This document shows positions 7,464-15,973 of a stretch of 43,713 nucleotides of DNA, in pieces. Source of the DNA: Patulibacter sp. (GTDB lineage Bacteria; Actinomycetota; Thermoleophilia; Solirubrobacterales; Solirubrobacteraceae); assembly GCA_015478825.1 (NCBI GenBank), contig JADMKN010000024.1:1-43713 (forward strand), read 5' to 3'. The translations under genes were made by a program, and so were the position numbers. Every line of letters begins with the position of its first letter. Position 1 is the stretch's first letter. The notes under the pieces are model-generated. The model made no database searches. It saw only the letters and a program-made list of their open reading frames with translations, and was not told where the DNA came from.

Positions 7464-7798
7464 TGCCGACCTACGCCTGCCACGACTGCGGACGCCCGTC
7501 CGCGCGGACCAAGTTCTGCGACGACTGCGCGGCGGCCCACAACCGCACCGACGGTCAGGGCCGGTCGCGACGCAGCACCACGAACGTGAGCCGCCAGCAG
7601 CGCGAGCGCCTGCGCGCCCATGCCTTCGAGGACTACGACGGGCGGTGTGGACGCTGCGGCGAGCCGATCGAACCCGACGAGGAATGGGACCTAGGCCACG
7701 TCGTTGGGCACGCAGCCGGCGGCTCCATGGCCCGAGAGAACCTACGGCCCGAGCACCGCGGCCGATGCAACCGAGCAGCAGGAGGACGACGAGTATGA
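7463..7798 (+). CDS. HNH endonuclease
   Basis: A 111-residue HNH nuclease. Zinc-binding cysteine pairs are seen in CHDCGRPS, CDDC and CGRCGEPI. The catalytic region is DLGHVVGHAAGGSMARENLRP, followed by HRGRCNRAAG. HNH proteins nick or cut DNA with a divalent metal. Phage copies close to packaging genes can assist terminase cleavage; others are mobile or act in DNA metabolism. This one lies about 2.1 kb upstream of the small terminase gene, so a packaging link is possible but unproven. ATG start overlaps the preceding stop by one base. Confidence 0.85.
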   Translation: MPTYACHDCGRPSARTKFCDDCAAAHNRTDGQGRSRRSTTNVSRQQRERLRAHAFEDYDGRCGRCGEPIEPDEEWDLGHVVGHAAGGSMARENLRPEHRGRCNRAAGGRRV

Positions 7799-8010
7799 GC
7801 GACGACGAAGCCAACGGATCGATCAACCACGACGAGTGGGCCGCTGCCCAGATGGCACAGGGCGACCAGGCGGCCACCGCGGCCGCAGAGATCGCCCGGA
7901 TCATCTCGAGCTTCATGAAGAAGCTCGACAAGGAAGGGCACAACCCCTACGAGCAGCTCGAGCTGGCCAAGGTCTACCTCGCCACGATGCTGAGCGGTGG
8001 TCAGTCGTGA
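7795..8010 (+). CDS. Hypothetical acidic protein, 71 aa
   Basis: A 71-residue acidic protein starting at ATG in an ATGA overlap with the HNH gene. It has two likely helices, one covering ATAAAEIARIISSFMKKLDK and one covering YEQLELAKVYLATML, so it is probably a helical hairpin or small oligomer. No known motif. Codon bias and overlaps at both ends support it as real. Confidence 0.6.
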   Translation: MSDDEANGSINHDEWAAAQMAQGDQAATAAAEIARIISSFMKKLDKEGHNPYEQLELAKVYLATMLSGGQS

Positions 8011-8207
8011 GTGCGCAGATCACGAGCGCCCGCCTCCTTAGCTGCGCGCGCTGCGGCGGCGATCACGCCGACGTCGAGTGGCAGCCGCTGGAGCGTCCCG
8101 TCCTTGAGGACGGGAAGACGGTCGCGACGCACTGGGCACCGTGCCCGACCAACGGCCAGCCGATCCTGATGATCCAGGTCGAGCGCGAGGACAGTGATCG
8201 GTCGTGA
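8007..8207 (+). CDS. Small cysteine-containing hypothetical protein
   Basis: A 66-residue product with GTG start in a GTGA junction. It holds one CARCGGDHADVEW motif and a later HWAPCP motif, so C-x2-C ... H-x3-C could bind one zinc ion. Beta strands alternate with turns, suggesting a single zinc-ribbon fold. No function is assigned. It ends in a GTGA overlap with the next gene. Confidence 0.6.
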   Translation: MSAQITSARLLSCARCGGDHADVEWQPLERPVLEDGKTVATHWAPCPTNGQPILMIQVEREDSDRS

Positions 8208-8884
8208 GCGACGTCATCAAGATGCAAGCGACCCTGCTTGGCACGGCTGTCAAAGGACCGTCCGGCGAGCCCGTCGGGTTCATCAGCGACGTCGAGACGA
8301 GCGCCGACGGGGTCCGCTACGGGATGACGATCACCGACGAGGCGACCAAGGCGCTGCTCTCAAGGCCTCTCGATGTCAGCTTCAGCGACCGCCACGACCT
8401 CGGATACGAGCTCAGGCGCACGATCAGCACCCACCTGACGGGACTTCTGCACGACGCTCTCTGCGACGTTGAGCGGCGCCTCGTACCGCCACCGTTCGTG
8501 TTCAGCTTTGCGGAGGGCGAGCCGCTGGTCCACCGCGCGGAGCCGGTCGTAGAGCTGTACGGCTGCCGGGTTCAGGCGCACCCCGCCGTCCGTCGGGGAT
8601 GGGTGCATGTCATCGACGCCACCGGCGCACACCACCCGTTCGAGCTGAAGGCACCTCGCCCGCCGGGCTTCGCGGCCCTCGCCGACCCCGACGGGGAGGG
8701 GGGCGTCTCAATCACGGGCGACCCCGTTTCCGCAGCTACCAGTGGCCCTGAGCGTGAGAAAAAATCTCAGAAAAACGGTGAGTCCAGGATCGGAGGGCCC
8801 GAGAAGCCGGCCCCCGACGACCGCCGAATCGACGACCAGCGCCATGTCGAGCGCGACCGAAAGGACACCAGCGATGGCCGGTGA
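8204..8884 (+). CDS. Hypothetical protein with charged C-terminal tail
   Basis: A 226-residue protein with no recognised family. Residues 1-150 look like a mixed alpha/beta domain (MQATLLGTAVKGPSGEPV, VYELYG-like strands, a proline-rich turn). Residues ~180-226 are very hydrophilic and rich in Arg, Lys, Asp and Glu. The nucleotide sequence for the tail has an A-rich island with a short inverted repeat (8755-8769), unlike its surroundings. The tail overlaps the next gene's start by 11 bases. It sits at the end of the early gene run, just before membrane, ParB-like and terminase genes. Confidence 0.6.
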   Translation: MSDVIKMQATLLGTAVKGPSGEPVGFISDVETSADGVRYGMTITDEATKALLSRPLDVSFSDRHDLGYELRRTISTHLTGLLHDALCDVERRLVPPPFVFSFAEGEPLVHRAEPVVELYGCRVQAHPAVRRGWVHVIDATGAHHPFELKAPRPPGFAALADPDGEGGVSITGDPVSAATSGPEREKKSQKNGESRIGGPEKPAPDDRRIDDQRHVERDRKDTSDGR

Positions 8885-9305
8885 GATGCCCCCGATCGTT
8901 CACGGCGAGCCCGACGACGAGTGGGACGACGACCTGGAGATGGTCTTCGAGAAGGCGCGGCCGGTTGGCGGCGCCGATCAGCTCGCCGACGCGTTTGCCA
9001 ACCAGGGGCGGATGGACCGCGAGCTCGCGGAGAAGCAGCGGCGCGCCGAGCGTCGGAACCGCAAGGACATCCGCCGGGTGTTCCGGCTCCCCCGGTGGGC
9101 GGTCCGAGTTTCCCGCCGTCGTCGGACCTGGCGAGAGCAGTGGGTGGCTGGGCTCGCGGCCGGCATCGGGTTCATGAGCCTCGCGTACGTGGCGGAAGCC
9201 GCTGGCTTCGGGGCCTCGCCATCGCCCGAGGTCCTCGCTGTCGCCGGCGCCGCGAACCTGGCGGTCTCTGCGGCGATCATGCGGAACCCGCGTGGTGACT
9301 CGTGA
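8874..9305 (+). CDS. Hypothetical membrane protein, 143 aa
   Basis: I start this at ATG 8874, preceded by a good AAAGGA ribosome site; the ORF track's longer version begins inside the upstream gene. The N-terminal half is acidic then basic and cytoplasmic in character. Two hydrophobic segments near residues 95-115 (VAGLAAGIGFMSLAYVAEAA) and 123-138 (VLAVAGAANLAVSAAIM) are probable membrane spans. A positively charged stretch (VRVSRRRRTWREQ) precedes the first span and would keep that side in the cytoplasm. No family recognised. It ends in a GTGA overlap with the ParB-like gene. Confidence 0.6.
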   Translation: MAGEMPPIVHGEPDDEWDDDLEMVFEKARPVGGADQLADAFANQGRMDRELAEKQRRAERRNRKDIRRVFRLPRWAVRVSRRRRTWREQWVAGLAAGIGFMSLAYVAEAAGFGASPSPEVLAVAGAANLAVSAAIMRNPRGDS

Positions 9306-9889
9306 GCCACGGAATCCGTCCCGAGCTCGTGAAGCACGCGGTCAAGGTCGAGGAGCTGACGCCCTACCCGGGCAACGCGCGCCGCGGTGACGTCGACGCG
9401 ATCGCCGAGTCGCTCGAGGCGCACGGCCAGTACCGTCCGATCGTGGTCCGCCGCGAGACCAAGGAGGTGCTGGCCGGCAACCACACGCTGCGTGCCGCGA
9501 TCCAGCTCGAGTGGACACACGTCGCGGTGACGTACGTCGACGTCGACGAGGAGCAGGCCGCGCGGATCGTCCTGGTCGACAACCGCACCAACGATGCCGC
9601 CGGCTACGACGACCAGGCGCTCGCCGACCTACTCAAGCCGCTGCAGGAGTCCGACAACGGCCTGATCGGGACCGGCTTCGACGTCGAGGCGTGCGAGGCG
9701 TTGCTCGAGTCGCTCAAGCCGGCGGTGCCCGACCCGCCGACGGAGGACGATCCGGAGCCCGCGGTCTACGCGGTCGGGGTGGCGTGCGCAACCGAGGAGG
9801 ACCGCGCGAACCTGATCTCGCAGCTGGAGGAGTGGGGCTACAACCCGCGCAAGGTCGACGGCCGCTGGGCCGGACAGATCACGGAGTAG
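9302..9889 (+). CDS. ParB/Srx-like N-terminal domain protein
   Basis: The 195-residue protein begins with the ParB-N/sulfiredoxin fold: VEELTPYPGNARRGDVDAIA, then GQYRPIVVRRETKEVLAGNH with the conserved G-N-H-T-L-R box, and VTYVDVDEEQAARIVLVDN with the N-R-T-N box. In plasmid partition the fold is a CTP switch; in phages, stand-alone ParB-like proteins near terminase or methyltransferase genes can act as nucleases or DNA-binding accessory proteins. The C-terminal third (ATEEDRANLISQLEEWGY) is a short helical extension. GTG start in a GTGA overlap. It sits 5 bases upstream of the small terminase gene. Confidence 0.85.
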   Translation: MSHGIRPELVKHAVKVEELTPYPGNARRGDVDAIAESLEAHGQYRPIVVRRETKEVLAGNHTLRAAIQLEWTHVAVTYVDVDEEQAARIVLVDNRTNDAAGYDDQALADLLKPLQESDNGLIGTGFDVEACEALLESLKPAVPDPPTEDDPEPAVYAVGVACATEEDRANLISQLEEWGYNPRKVDGRWAGQITE

Positions 9890-9894
9890 TCGCG

Positions 9895-10320
9895 TTGCCG
9901 GCACGCCCAAAATTCGACGAGGCCGCCCCGAAGATCGTGGACTACCTCAAGGCGTGCGTGCCGCGTGACGTCGCGGCCGAGATGTCGGGAGTGAGCCGCG
10001 CGACGTTCTACGCCTGGATGAAGGAGGGGCGGAAGGCGAAGTCCGGCAAGAAGCACGATTGGGCACGCGAGGTCGACGAGGCGATCGCCGGTGCGGAGGC
10101 GGGCCTCGTGATGACGATCGCCGTGAAAGCCAAGGCCGGGGACGTCAAGTCGGCGATGTGGCTGCTCGAGCGCTCGCACGGCGAGCGGTGGGCGCGCAAG
10201 CCGGTGTCCGGACGTGTCGCGCCCGGCCAGGGCGGGGAGGGTGCCGCGCGTCCGCCGGTCGGCGGCGAGGGCGAGGGCGACGACTGGGACCTGGACAACG
10301 TGGTCCCGTTCACGGGCTGA
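9895..10320 (+). CDS. Terminase small subunit
   Basis: A 141-residue protein with an N-terminal helix-turn-helix (CVPRDVAAEMSGVSRATFYA), a helical middle with DWAREVDEAIAGAEAGL and KSAMWLLERSHGERWARK, and an acidic Gly-rich tail. This is the usual arrangement of phage small terminases, which bind the packaging site and load the large subunit. I choose the TTG at 9895 because no ATG or GTG is suitably placed between the previous stop and the start of the conserved region. The long ORF from 9511 is out-of-frame read-through of the ParB-like gene. It is followed 3 bases later by the large subunit. Confidence 0.85.
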   Translation: MPARPKFDEAAPKIVDYLKACVPRDVAAEMSGVSRATFYAWMKEGRKAKSGKKHDWAREVDEAIAGAEAGLVMTIAVKAKAGDVKSAMWLLERSHGERWARKPVSGRVAPGQGGEGAARPPVGGEGEGDDWDLDNVVPFTG

Positions 10321-10323
10321 CCG

Positions 10324-11895
10324 GTGACCGCGACGGCCGTGGAGCAGCCGCGGCTAGAGCCGGGCACCGTTGAGCACTTCAAGGCGTTCTGCTCCCGCCT
10401 GACGCTACCGCCGAAGGCGTCGGTCAAGAAGAAGCGCCGCCGTCGCCGGCGCGGCGCCGACTGCGAGACCGCGGTCCCGGGTCCGTCGGCCGCGCACCAG
10501 TCGCGCTCACGCCGGCCGGCCGCGCAGCGGCTGATCATCGAGCCATTCCAGGAGGTCGCGCTCGAGGACTACTTCGACGGCATCGCGGAGACCTTCGTGA
10601 TGCTGCCGAAAGGCAATGCAAAGTCGATGCTCGCCGCGGCACTGGGCATCTACCACCTCTGCTTCGTCGACGAGGCCGAAGCGTTCATCTTCGCGGCGTC
10701 GCGCGACCAGGCGGCCCGCCTCCTGAAGTACGCCGCGGGCTTCGTGCGCCGCTCGCCGGTGCTGCAGAAGCACCTGATCCTTCGGCTGGGCTCCCGCGAG
10801 ATCCGCGCCCGCCGCGACGGCGGGTCGCTCAAGGTTCTCGCCGCGGATCCGGACACCGCCGACGGCATCGCGCCGACCCTCGTCATCTGCGATGAGCTGC
10901 ACCGCTGGAAGACGCTCGAGCCGTACGTGCTCGCCAAGGAGGGCCTCGGCAAGCGCGACGGCCAGCTGATCGGCATCTCGACCGCGGGAGAGGACAAGAA
11001 CAGCGAGTTCGGCCGGATGCGGACCGAGGCGCTGAAGCACATCGTCGAGCAGCTCGGTGCCTACAAGTGCGCGCTCGCACCGTCCGACGAGTTCATCTGG
11101 CACGAGTGGTCGCTCAGCGAAACCGACGACCTGACCGACATGGAGCTCGTCAAGTCGGCGAACCCCCTCGCGCAGATCACCGTCGAGTCGCTCCGCGAGC
11201 GCTACCTCTCGCCAGGCACCCGCCGCGCGTGGTGGGCACGCTTTGTGTGCGGAATCTGGACCCGCGACGACGACGCCGCGATCTCCGCGATGGAGTGGGC
11301 GCCCAACCAGGTCGACCACTGCGAGATCCCAGACGACGCGCTGAACGTGATGATCGGCGTCGACCTCGGCTGGCGACGCGACACCACGGCGATCGTCCCC
11401 GTCTGGATGATGAACACCAAGCCGCTAACGGTCCGCGTCGACCGACGGCTCGCGATCGAGACACCGCCCGGAGAAGGCAAGTCGCTCGCCGAGGACATCG
11501 TCTGGGCGCACCTCGAGGAAATGGCCGAGCGCTGGCCGAACGCGAAGTTCGTATTCGACCCCAACGCCAACGCCGGCCACCTCATCGAGCGAATCGAGAC
11601 CGAGCTGCAGCGCGAGGTGATCATCCAGGCGCAGGACCCGGCGCCGATGGCCCAGGCCGCGGGCCTGGTCATGGAGCTGGTCCGCAACAAGCGGCTCGAG
11701 CACCCCGGCGTTGTCGAGTACTCGTCGCAGATCCTGGCCGCCTACCTGCGGTCCGTCGGCGGCGAGAAGTACCGCTTCGACAAGGGGCCCGGCGGCAGCC
11801 ACATGGACGCCGCGATCGCGACCGCCCAGGCGGTCCGCCAGCTGCACGTATTGGCGACCGCCCCCCCACCAATCCGACCGTACGTCATCTCCTAG
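10324..11895 (+). CDS. Terminase large subunit
   Basis: A 523-residue terminase of the HK97-like type. The ATPase half has the Walker A-like LPKGNAKSMLAAA (around residue 94), Walker B TLVICDELHRW (around 185) and the coupling motif GISTAG. The nuclease half has acidic residues in IGVDLGWRRDT (around 343), FDPNAN (around 412) and MDAAIA (near 495). It cuts concatemeric DNA and drives it into the prohead through the portal. A long basic low-complexity insert (KKKRRRRRRGAD) near residue 40 is unusual and may contact DNA. GTG start at 10324, three bases after the small-subunit stop. Confidence 0.95.
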   Translation: MTATAVEQPRLEPGTVEHFKAFCSRLTLPPKASVKKKRRRRRRGADCETAVPGPSAAHQSRSRRPAAQRLIIEPFQEVALEDYFDGIAETFVMLPKGNAKSMLAAALGIYHLCFVDEAEAFIFAASRDQAARLLKYAAGFVRRSPVLQKHLILRLGSREIRARRDGGSLKVLAADPDTADGIAPTLVICDELHRWKTLEPYVLAKEGLGKRDGQLIGISTAGEDKNSEFGRMRTEALKHIVEQLGAYKCALAPSDEFIWHEWSLSETDDLTDMELVKSANPLAQITVESLRERYLSPGTRRAWWARFVCGIWTRDDDAAISAMEWAPNQVDHCEIPDDALNVMIGVDLGWRRDTTAIVPVWMMNTKPLTVRVDRRLAIETPPGEGKSLAEDIVWAHLEEMAERWPNAKFVFDPNANAGHLIERIETELQREVIIQAQDPAPMAQAAGLVMELVRNKRLEHPGVVEYSSQILAAYLRSVGGEKYRFDKGPGGSHMDAAIATAQAVRQLHVLATAPPPIRPYVIS

Positions 11896-11903
11896 GAGGA
11901 ACC

Positions 11904-12320
11904 ATGGAAACCACCATCACCACCGTCGTGCTCGCCGTCATCGTCGTGCTGCTCCTGTGGCGCCTGACCGCGACCGAGCGTGCGGCAACCGAGGCCGCCG
12001 CCGAGCGCGAACGCAGCCATGTCGCGGAGGTCGAAGACGACCTCGCCCGGATCGCTCGGATCGAAGAGCTGGAGACGGACATCGCCGACCTCACCGCGGG
12101 CCCGCTGATCCACAAGCGCGTGATCGCGTCGCTCACCGGCGACGAGGGCGGCATCGACGGAATTCTGACCGACTGGCGGGGCGAATGGGTCCGCTTCGAG
12201 AGCGTGAGATTCATCGGCGGCAAGGGGCAGGTCGAGCCCGTCGACGGTGCCGTGTACGTGCAGCGGACCAAGATCCTGACGTTGCACGACCCGCCGGCGG
12301 CGTCGGTCGAGGCCGAGTAG
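11904..12320 (+). CDS. Hypothetical membrane-anchored coiled-coil protein
   Basis: A 138-residue protein with a strong ribosome site (TAGGAGGA) 5 bases before ATG 11904. Residues 4-22 (TITTVVLAVIVVLLLWRLT) form one membrane span, followed by an acidic, alanine-rich coiled coil (residues 25-60) and a small C-terminal beta domain. This is odd between terminase and portal genes, where most siphoviruses have none. Its role could be in head maturation at the membrane, superinfection control or lysis timing; none is shown by sequence. Conserved neighbours in related phages would help. Confidence 0.65.
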   Translation: METTITTVVLAVIVVLLLWRLTATERAATEAAAERERSHVAEVEDDLARIARIEELETDIADLTAGPLIHKRVIASLTGDEGGIDGILTDWRGEWVRFESVRFIGGKGQVEPVDGAVYVQRTKILTLHDPPAASVEAE

Positions 12321-12321
12321 C

Positions 12322-12337
12322 GGCCAGTCCGACAGGG
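12322..12337 (+). repeat. Copy 1 of dispersed 16-bp repeat GGCCAGTCCGACAGGG
   Basis: Exact copy in the gap between gene 11904-12320 and the portal, starting one base after the stop and 53 bases before the portal start. The core CC-N-GTC-N-GAC-N-GG is an imperfect palindrome, like an operator for a dimeric protein. An 8-bp inverted repeat (12338-12345 with 12365-12372) follows it directly. See the first finding. Confidence 0.75.
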
Positions 12338-12389
12338 CGCGCGTCGCCCGCGCCCGGCCGCGTCGACGCGCGGTCCGCACCGTGGCGAC

Positions 12390-13697
12390 ATGGCGGTCTT
12401 CGGCGGTAGCGGTGGGGCGTACGTCTGGGCGGACGGGTCGACGCAGTCGATGGCCCGCCCGTCGATGGCGATCGGGGAGATCGCCGCCAGCGTCACGCTG
12501 ATCGGTGACCGGCCGATCAGCTACGACCGGATCTATCGCACCCAGCCGTGGGTCGCGGCGGCTGTGCACCTGCTGCAGCGCCAGGTCGCGCGACTGCCGA
12601 TCGGCACGTTCATCCCGACCGGCGACGGGGAGAGCTACAACCGCAGGCGGACCAAGGATCACGGGTTCGCGAGCCTGCTTTCGACCCCGGCCGACGGCCG
12701 GGCGCCGGTGGACCTGAAGGCCGAGATCATGCTCGACCTCGCGGTGCAGGGAAACCACCTCGAGCGGATCGTCCGCCGGACCGGCAGCCAAGAGCCGATC
12801 GGCCTGGAGAAGATCGACTGGCGCTCGGTGATGCCTGCCCTGTCCACGGACGGGATGCACGTGCTGGCATGGCGCGTAACCCCGATCGGCGGCGGGGCGA
12901 CCGAGGTCCTGATGCCGGAGGACGTCATCCACTTCCGGTGGCCGTCGCCGTCCGGGCCGATCGGCGTCTCGCCGCTGCAGCAGCTCGGCGTCACGATCCG
13001 CTCCGAGGACGGAGCGCAGCGCTACGCCGACTCGGCGATGCGCCACGGCGGCATGCGTGGCGTCGCGGTGCGGGTCGATAAGGAGTTCGCGCAGGACACC
13101 GTCCTGCACGACACGCTCCGCGAGGAGATCCTCCACAAGCACAGCGGGCCCGACCGCGCGCACGTCCCCTACATCATGGGCGGCGTCGAGGCGGTCGAGG
13201 AGATGCCGACGCAGTCGGCCGTCGAGGTTGAGCTGATCAAGCTGCGGCAGGTCAACCGCGAGGAGATCGCCGCCGTCTACGGGGTGCCGCCTGTCCTGAT
13301 CGGCGACCTGTCGCACGCGACCTACTCGAACGTCGAGAAGATGCACGAGATGCTCTACCTCACGGTCCTCGGACCGTGGCTGACGCTGATCGAGGAGCAG
13401 ATCGCAGCGCAGCTGGTCGCGCGCTACCTGCCGTGGCAGCTCGAGGGCGTGTGGTGCGAATGGTCGCTCGACGCCGTCATGAAGGGCGACGTCAAGGGCC
13501 GAATGGAGAGCTACCTCATCGGCCTGCGCGCCGGCGCGCTCACCATCAACGACATCCGCCGGCGCGAGAACCTCCCGCCGTTCAAGAACCCGCTCGCCGA
13601 CGAGCCGCTGATCCAGACGAACAACGTCTCGCCGCTCAGCACGATCGGCAACGACACCGAGGGCGAGCCGGCGTCGAAGGTTCCGGCCGCCGCGTAG
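12390..13697 (+). CDS. HK97-family portal protein
   Basis: A 435-residue portal of the HK97 family. Recognisable parts are the crown/N-terminal region (RTQPWVAAAVHLLQRQVAR), the SPLQQLGVTIRSEDGAQRYA helix, the REEIAAVYGVPPVLIGD segment, and a C-terminal MKGDVKGRMESYLIGLRAG helix with NDIRRRENLPP, all characteristic. Twelve copies form the ring through which DNA enters and leaves. Length is usual for the family. The upstream ribosome site is weak; an in-frame GTG nine bases upstream is an alternative start. It lies in the order terminase-portal-protease-capsid typical of siphoviruses. Confidence 0.95.
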   Translation: MAVFGGSGGAYVWADGSTQSMARPSMAIGEIAASVTLIGDRPISYDRIYRTQPWVAAAVHLLQRQVARLPIGTFIPTGDGESYNRRRTKDHGFASLLSTPADGRAPVDLKAEIMLDLAVQGNHLERIVRRTGSQEPIGLEKIDWRSVMPALSTDGMHVLAWRVTPIGGGATEVLMPEDVIHFRWPSPSGPIGVSPLQQLGVTIRSEDGAQRYADSAMRHGGMRGVAVRVDKEFAQDTVLHDTLREEILHKHSGPDRAHVPYIMGGVEAVEEMPTQSAVEVELIKLRQVNREEIAAVYGVPPVLIGDLSHATYSNVEKMHEMLYLTVLGPWLTLIEEQIAAQLVARYLPWQLEGVWCEWSLDAVMKGDVKGRMESYLIGLRAGALTINDIRRRENLPPFKNPLADEPLIQTNNVSPLSTIGNDTEGEPASKVPAAA

Positions 13698-13703
13698 CAC
13701 TGC

Positions 13704-13719
13704 GGCCAGTCCGACAGGG
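13704..13719 (+). repeat. Copy 2 of dispersed 16-bp repeat GGCCAGTCCGACAGGG
   Basis: Exact copy in the short gap between portal stop and protease start, within the 18-mer CGGCCAGTCCGACAGGGC that copies 1 and 3 also share. It lies 6 bases after the portal stop and 53 bases before the preferred protease start at 13773. No gene uses this stretch. Confidence 0.75.
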
Positions 13720-13772
13720 CTACAGCGCGGCGATTCCTAGAGCGCCGGGCGGTGCCGCGCACGGTGGGCTGC

Positions 13773-14501
13773 GTGAAGCGCCAGCTCATAGGCACCGAGG
13801 AGCACAAGACCGCCGACCTGGCGCAGCTCACCGTCAAGACCGACGACGGCGCGCCCGGCCGATTCCAGGCACTCGCTGCGGTCTACGGAAACATCGACAG
13901 CCACGGCGACCGGATGGTCCGCGGCTGCTTCGAGGTGTCCCTCAAGGAGCGCGGATTCCCAAAGCTCGTCTGGTCGCACGATCGGCTCATTCCGCCGATC
14001 GGGATCGTCGAAGCCGCCGAGGAGGTCGACGCGGGCCTCCTGATCGACGGTCGCCTGTTCGTCGACAAGGACGCAGGGGAGGACCACCCGATCGCCCGCC
14101 AGGTCTGGGCCGCGATGTCCACCAAGGGCGGCGACGGGCGCCCGGGACTAGGCGACTTCTCGTTCGGTGCCCGGGTCCAGGCGGCGACGCTCGTCGAGGT
14201 CGACCCGGCAACCCTGCCCGACGATCTCCAGTGGACCGGCGGGCGGATCCGCGAGATCACCCGCTGCCGCCTCTGGGAGATCGGCCCCTGCCTGGTCGGC
14301 GCCAATGAGCAGGCCGGCCTCCTCACCGTCAAGTCGCTCGTCGACGCCCTCGGCGTCACGCCCGAGCAGGCCGCCGCCGCCCTCGAGCGGCGCGACGTCG
14401 GCCCCACCAAGACCTCCAGCCGCGGCGAGGTCGCGGACCGGACGCACGCCACGCGGCTCGCCGAGCTGCGGATCAAGCACCCCATCCCCAGCGAGGACTG
14501 A
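13773..14501 (+). CDS. HK97-family prohead protease
   Basis: The protein fits the prohead maturation protease family: GRFQALAAVYGNIDSHGDRM, the WSHD histidine near residue 69, and GDFSFGARV with the candidate serine near residue 129. The family removes the scaffold domain of the capsid protein and then itself. The product is 242 residues if started at GTG 13773 (MKRQLIGTEEHK...), which best matches the usual N-terminus; the ORF track's GTG at 13752 adds seven residues. A C-terminal acidic or basic tail is typical. The capsid gene follows one base later. Confidence 0.9.
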   Translation: MKRQLIGTEEHKTADLAQLTVKTDDGAPGRFQALAAVYGNIDSHGDRMVRGCFEVSLKERGFPKLVWSHDRLIPPIGIVEAAEEVDAGLLIDGRLFVDKDAGEDHPIARQVWAAMSTKGGDGRPGLGDFSFGARVQAATLVEVDPATLPDDLQWTGGRIREITRCRLWEIGPCLVGANEQAGLLTVKSLVDALGVTPEQAAAALERRDVGPTKTSSRGEVADRTHATRLAELRIKHPIPSED

Positions 14502-14502
14502 G

Positions 14503-15918
14503 ATGAAGACCAAGACCCAGGAGGCCCAGGCGGCGATCGCGAAGCTCCGCGCCGACAAGAAGGCCGCCGACAAGAGGGCCGCCGACGCGCGCCTGGCCTT
14601 CGAGAAGTCGGATGCCGACCCGCTCGACCCGGAGACGCCGGAGTTCCAGGCGTTCGACGAGGCGAGCAAGACCGCCGACGAGCTCGGCGAGTCGCTGCGC
14701 AAGTCCACCGAGATGTACGCCCGCCTTTCGGGCGGCAGCTCGCAGCCGGGCCCCGGTCCGGACCCGGAGGACCCCGCCAACAAGATGCGGGGCGACAACT
14801 TCCTGGACCAGGCGGTCGAGGCCCTGAAGTCCGCGTCGGTAGGTCGCAAGGTCCTCGAGAGCGAGGCGACCAAGGCGCTGCTCGAGAAGGGCATCTTGAC
14901 CGGCCAGGCGCAGTTCGGTGCGCTCGAGCTCGGCAAGGCCTACTCGCGAGACGAGGTCAAGGCACTCGTCGGCACCGGCAACACCGCCAGCGGCGTGTCG
15001 AACCTGCTGACGCCCGACCGACTGCCGCTCGTCGACCTGGTGCCCAGCCGCCCGCCGCGGATGGTCGACCTGGTTTCGAAGGGGACCACGGACTCGAAGT
15101 CGATCGAGTACCCGGTCCTGATCCAGCGCGGCATGGCGGCCGGGTACGTCCCGGACCCGACGACCGCCGCGGCGATCGGCTCCGGTGACCCGGAGGTCAC
15201 CCCGGAGCAGGCCGGACGCAAGCCCGAGACGTCGCTCGTGTGGGACATCCGCTCGGCGACCGTCAAGACGCTCGCCACCTGGATCCCCGTCCACCGCAAC
15301 ATGATGGACGACGCGCCATACCTGCAGTCGATGATCGACGCGTACCTGCGCGACGAGCTCGAGCAGCGCATCGACCAGGACATCGCGACCGGCACCGGCG
15401 CCGGCGAGTCGTTCAAGGGGCTGCTGAACACCGACGGGATCGGTGCGGTCACCTACGGCGACGGGTCGATCATCGACTCCGCACACCGCGCGATGACCAC
15501 GGTGCGGCTGCAGTACGAGGAGCCGACCGCCTACGTCATCCACCCGACGACGTGGGAGACCATCCGGCTGCTGCGTGCCAGCCAGGTGATGGTCGACCCG
15601 GGAGACCCGAACGCCGAGCCGCCCGTGCTGCCCACGATGGAGCCGTCCGGCGAGTACCTGTTCGGCCGTCCGTCGCAGGCCGGCGAGGCGACGCTCTGGG
15701 GCAAGACGGTCGTCACGACCGCCGCGATCCCGCAGGGCACCATCCTGACCGGCGACTTTGCCAAGGCGATGCTCTGGTTCCGGACCGGCGTCCGGGTCCT
15801 CGCCAGCGACAGCCACGAGGACTTCTTCACGCGCAACCTCGTCGCGCTGCTCGCCGAGCTGCGCGCCGCATTCGGCGTGATCAAGCCGCTCGCGTTCGCC
15901 AAGGCGACCGCCTCTTGA
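14503..15918 (+). CDS. Major capsid protein with scaffold domain (HK97 fold)
   Basis: The 471-residue product starts at ATG 14503, just after the protease stop; the ORF track's longer version runs back through the protease out of frame. Residues 1-~105 form a highly charged coiled coil (AIAKLRADKKAADKRAAD...) that should serve as the built-in scaffold cut off by the protease. The mature part has the usual HK97 features: VDLVSKGTTDSKSIEYP, the ATWIPVHRNMMDDAPYLQSM helix region, YVIHPTTWETIRLLR, and EDFFTRNLVALLAELR near the end. It is the shell of the head and probably the most abundant late protein. A perfect GC hairpin follows its stop. Confidence 0.95.
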   Translation: MKTKTQEAQAAIAKLRADKKAADKRAADARLAFEKSDADPLDPETPEFQAFDEASKTADELGESLRKSTEMYARLSGGSSQPGPGPDPEDPANKMRGDNFLDQAVEALKSASVGRKVLESEATKALLEKGILTGQAQFGALELGKAYSRDEVKALVGTGNTASGVSNLLTPDRLPLVDLVPSRPPRMVDLVSKGTTDSKSIEYPVLIQRGMAAGYVPDPTTAAAIGSGDPEVTPEQAGRKPETSLVWDIRSATVKTLATWIPVHRNMMDDAPYLQSMIDAYLRDELEQRIDQDIATGTGAGESFKGLLNTDGIGAVTYGDGSIIDSAHRAMTTVRLQYEEPTAYVIHPTTWETIRLLRASQVMVDPGDPNAEPPVLPTMEPSGEYLFGRPSQAGEATLWGKTVVTTAAIPQGTILTGDFAKAMLWFRTGVRVLASDSHEDFFTRNLVALLAELRAAFGVIKPLAFAKATAS

Positions 15919-15924
15919 GTCACG

Positions 15925-15949
15925 GGCGCGCGCCACCACGGCGCGCGCC
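15925..15949 (+). terminator. GC-rich hairpin after the capsid gene
   Basis: A perfect 10-bp inverted repeat GGCGCGCGCC-ACCAC-GGCGCGCGCC lies seven bases after the capsid stop and before the next gene's ribosome site (AAAGG). There is no T-run, so it may be a partial terminator, an RNA-stabilising 3' structure or an RNase processing site giving the capsid mRNA a longer life. A similar hairpin follows the tail-tube gene. Confidence 0.65.
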
Positions 15950-15973
15950 GTCCCCTCGATCGAAAGGCACCCG

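Noticed and set aside
11892-13700. 602-residue leftward ORF opposite the portal gene
   Set aside because: Antisense to a clear portal gene and the preceding gene; no domain features.
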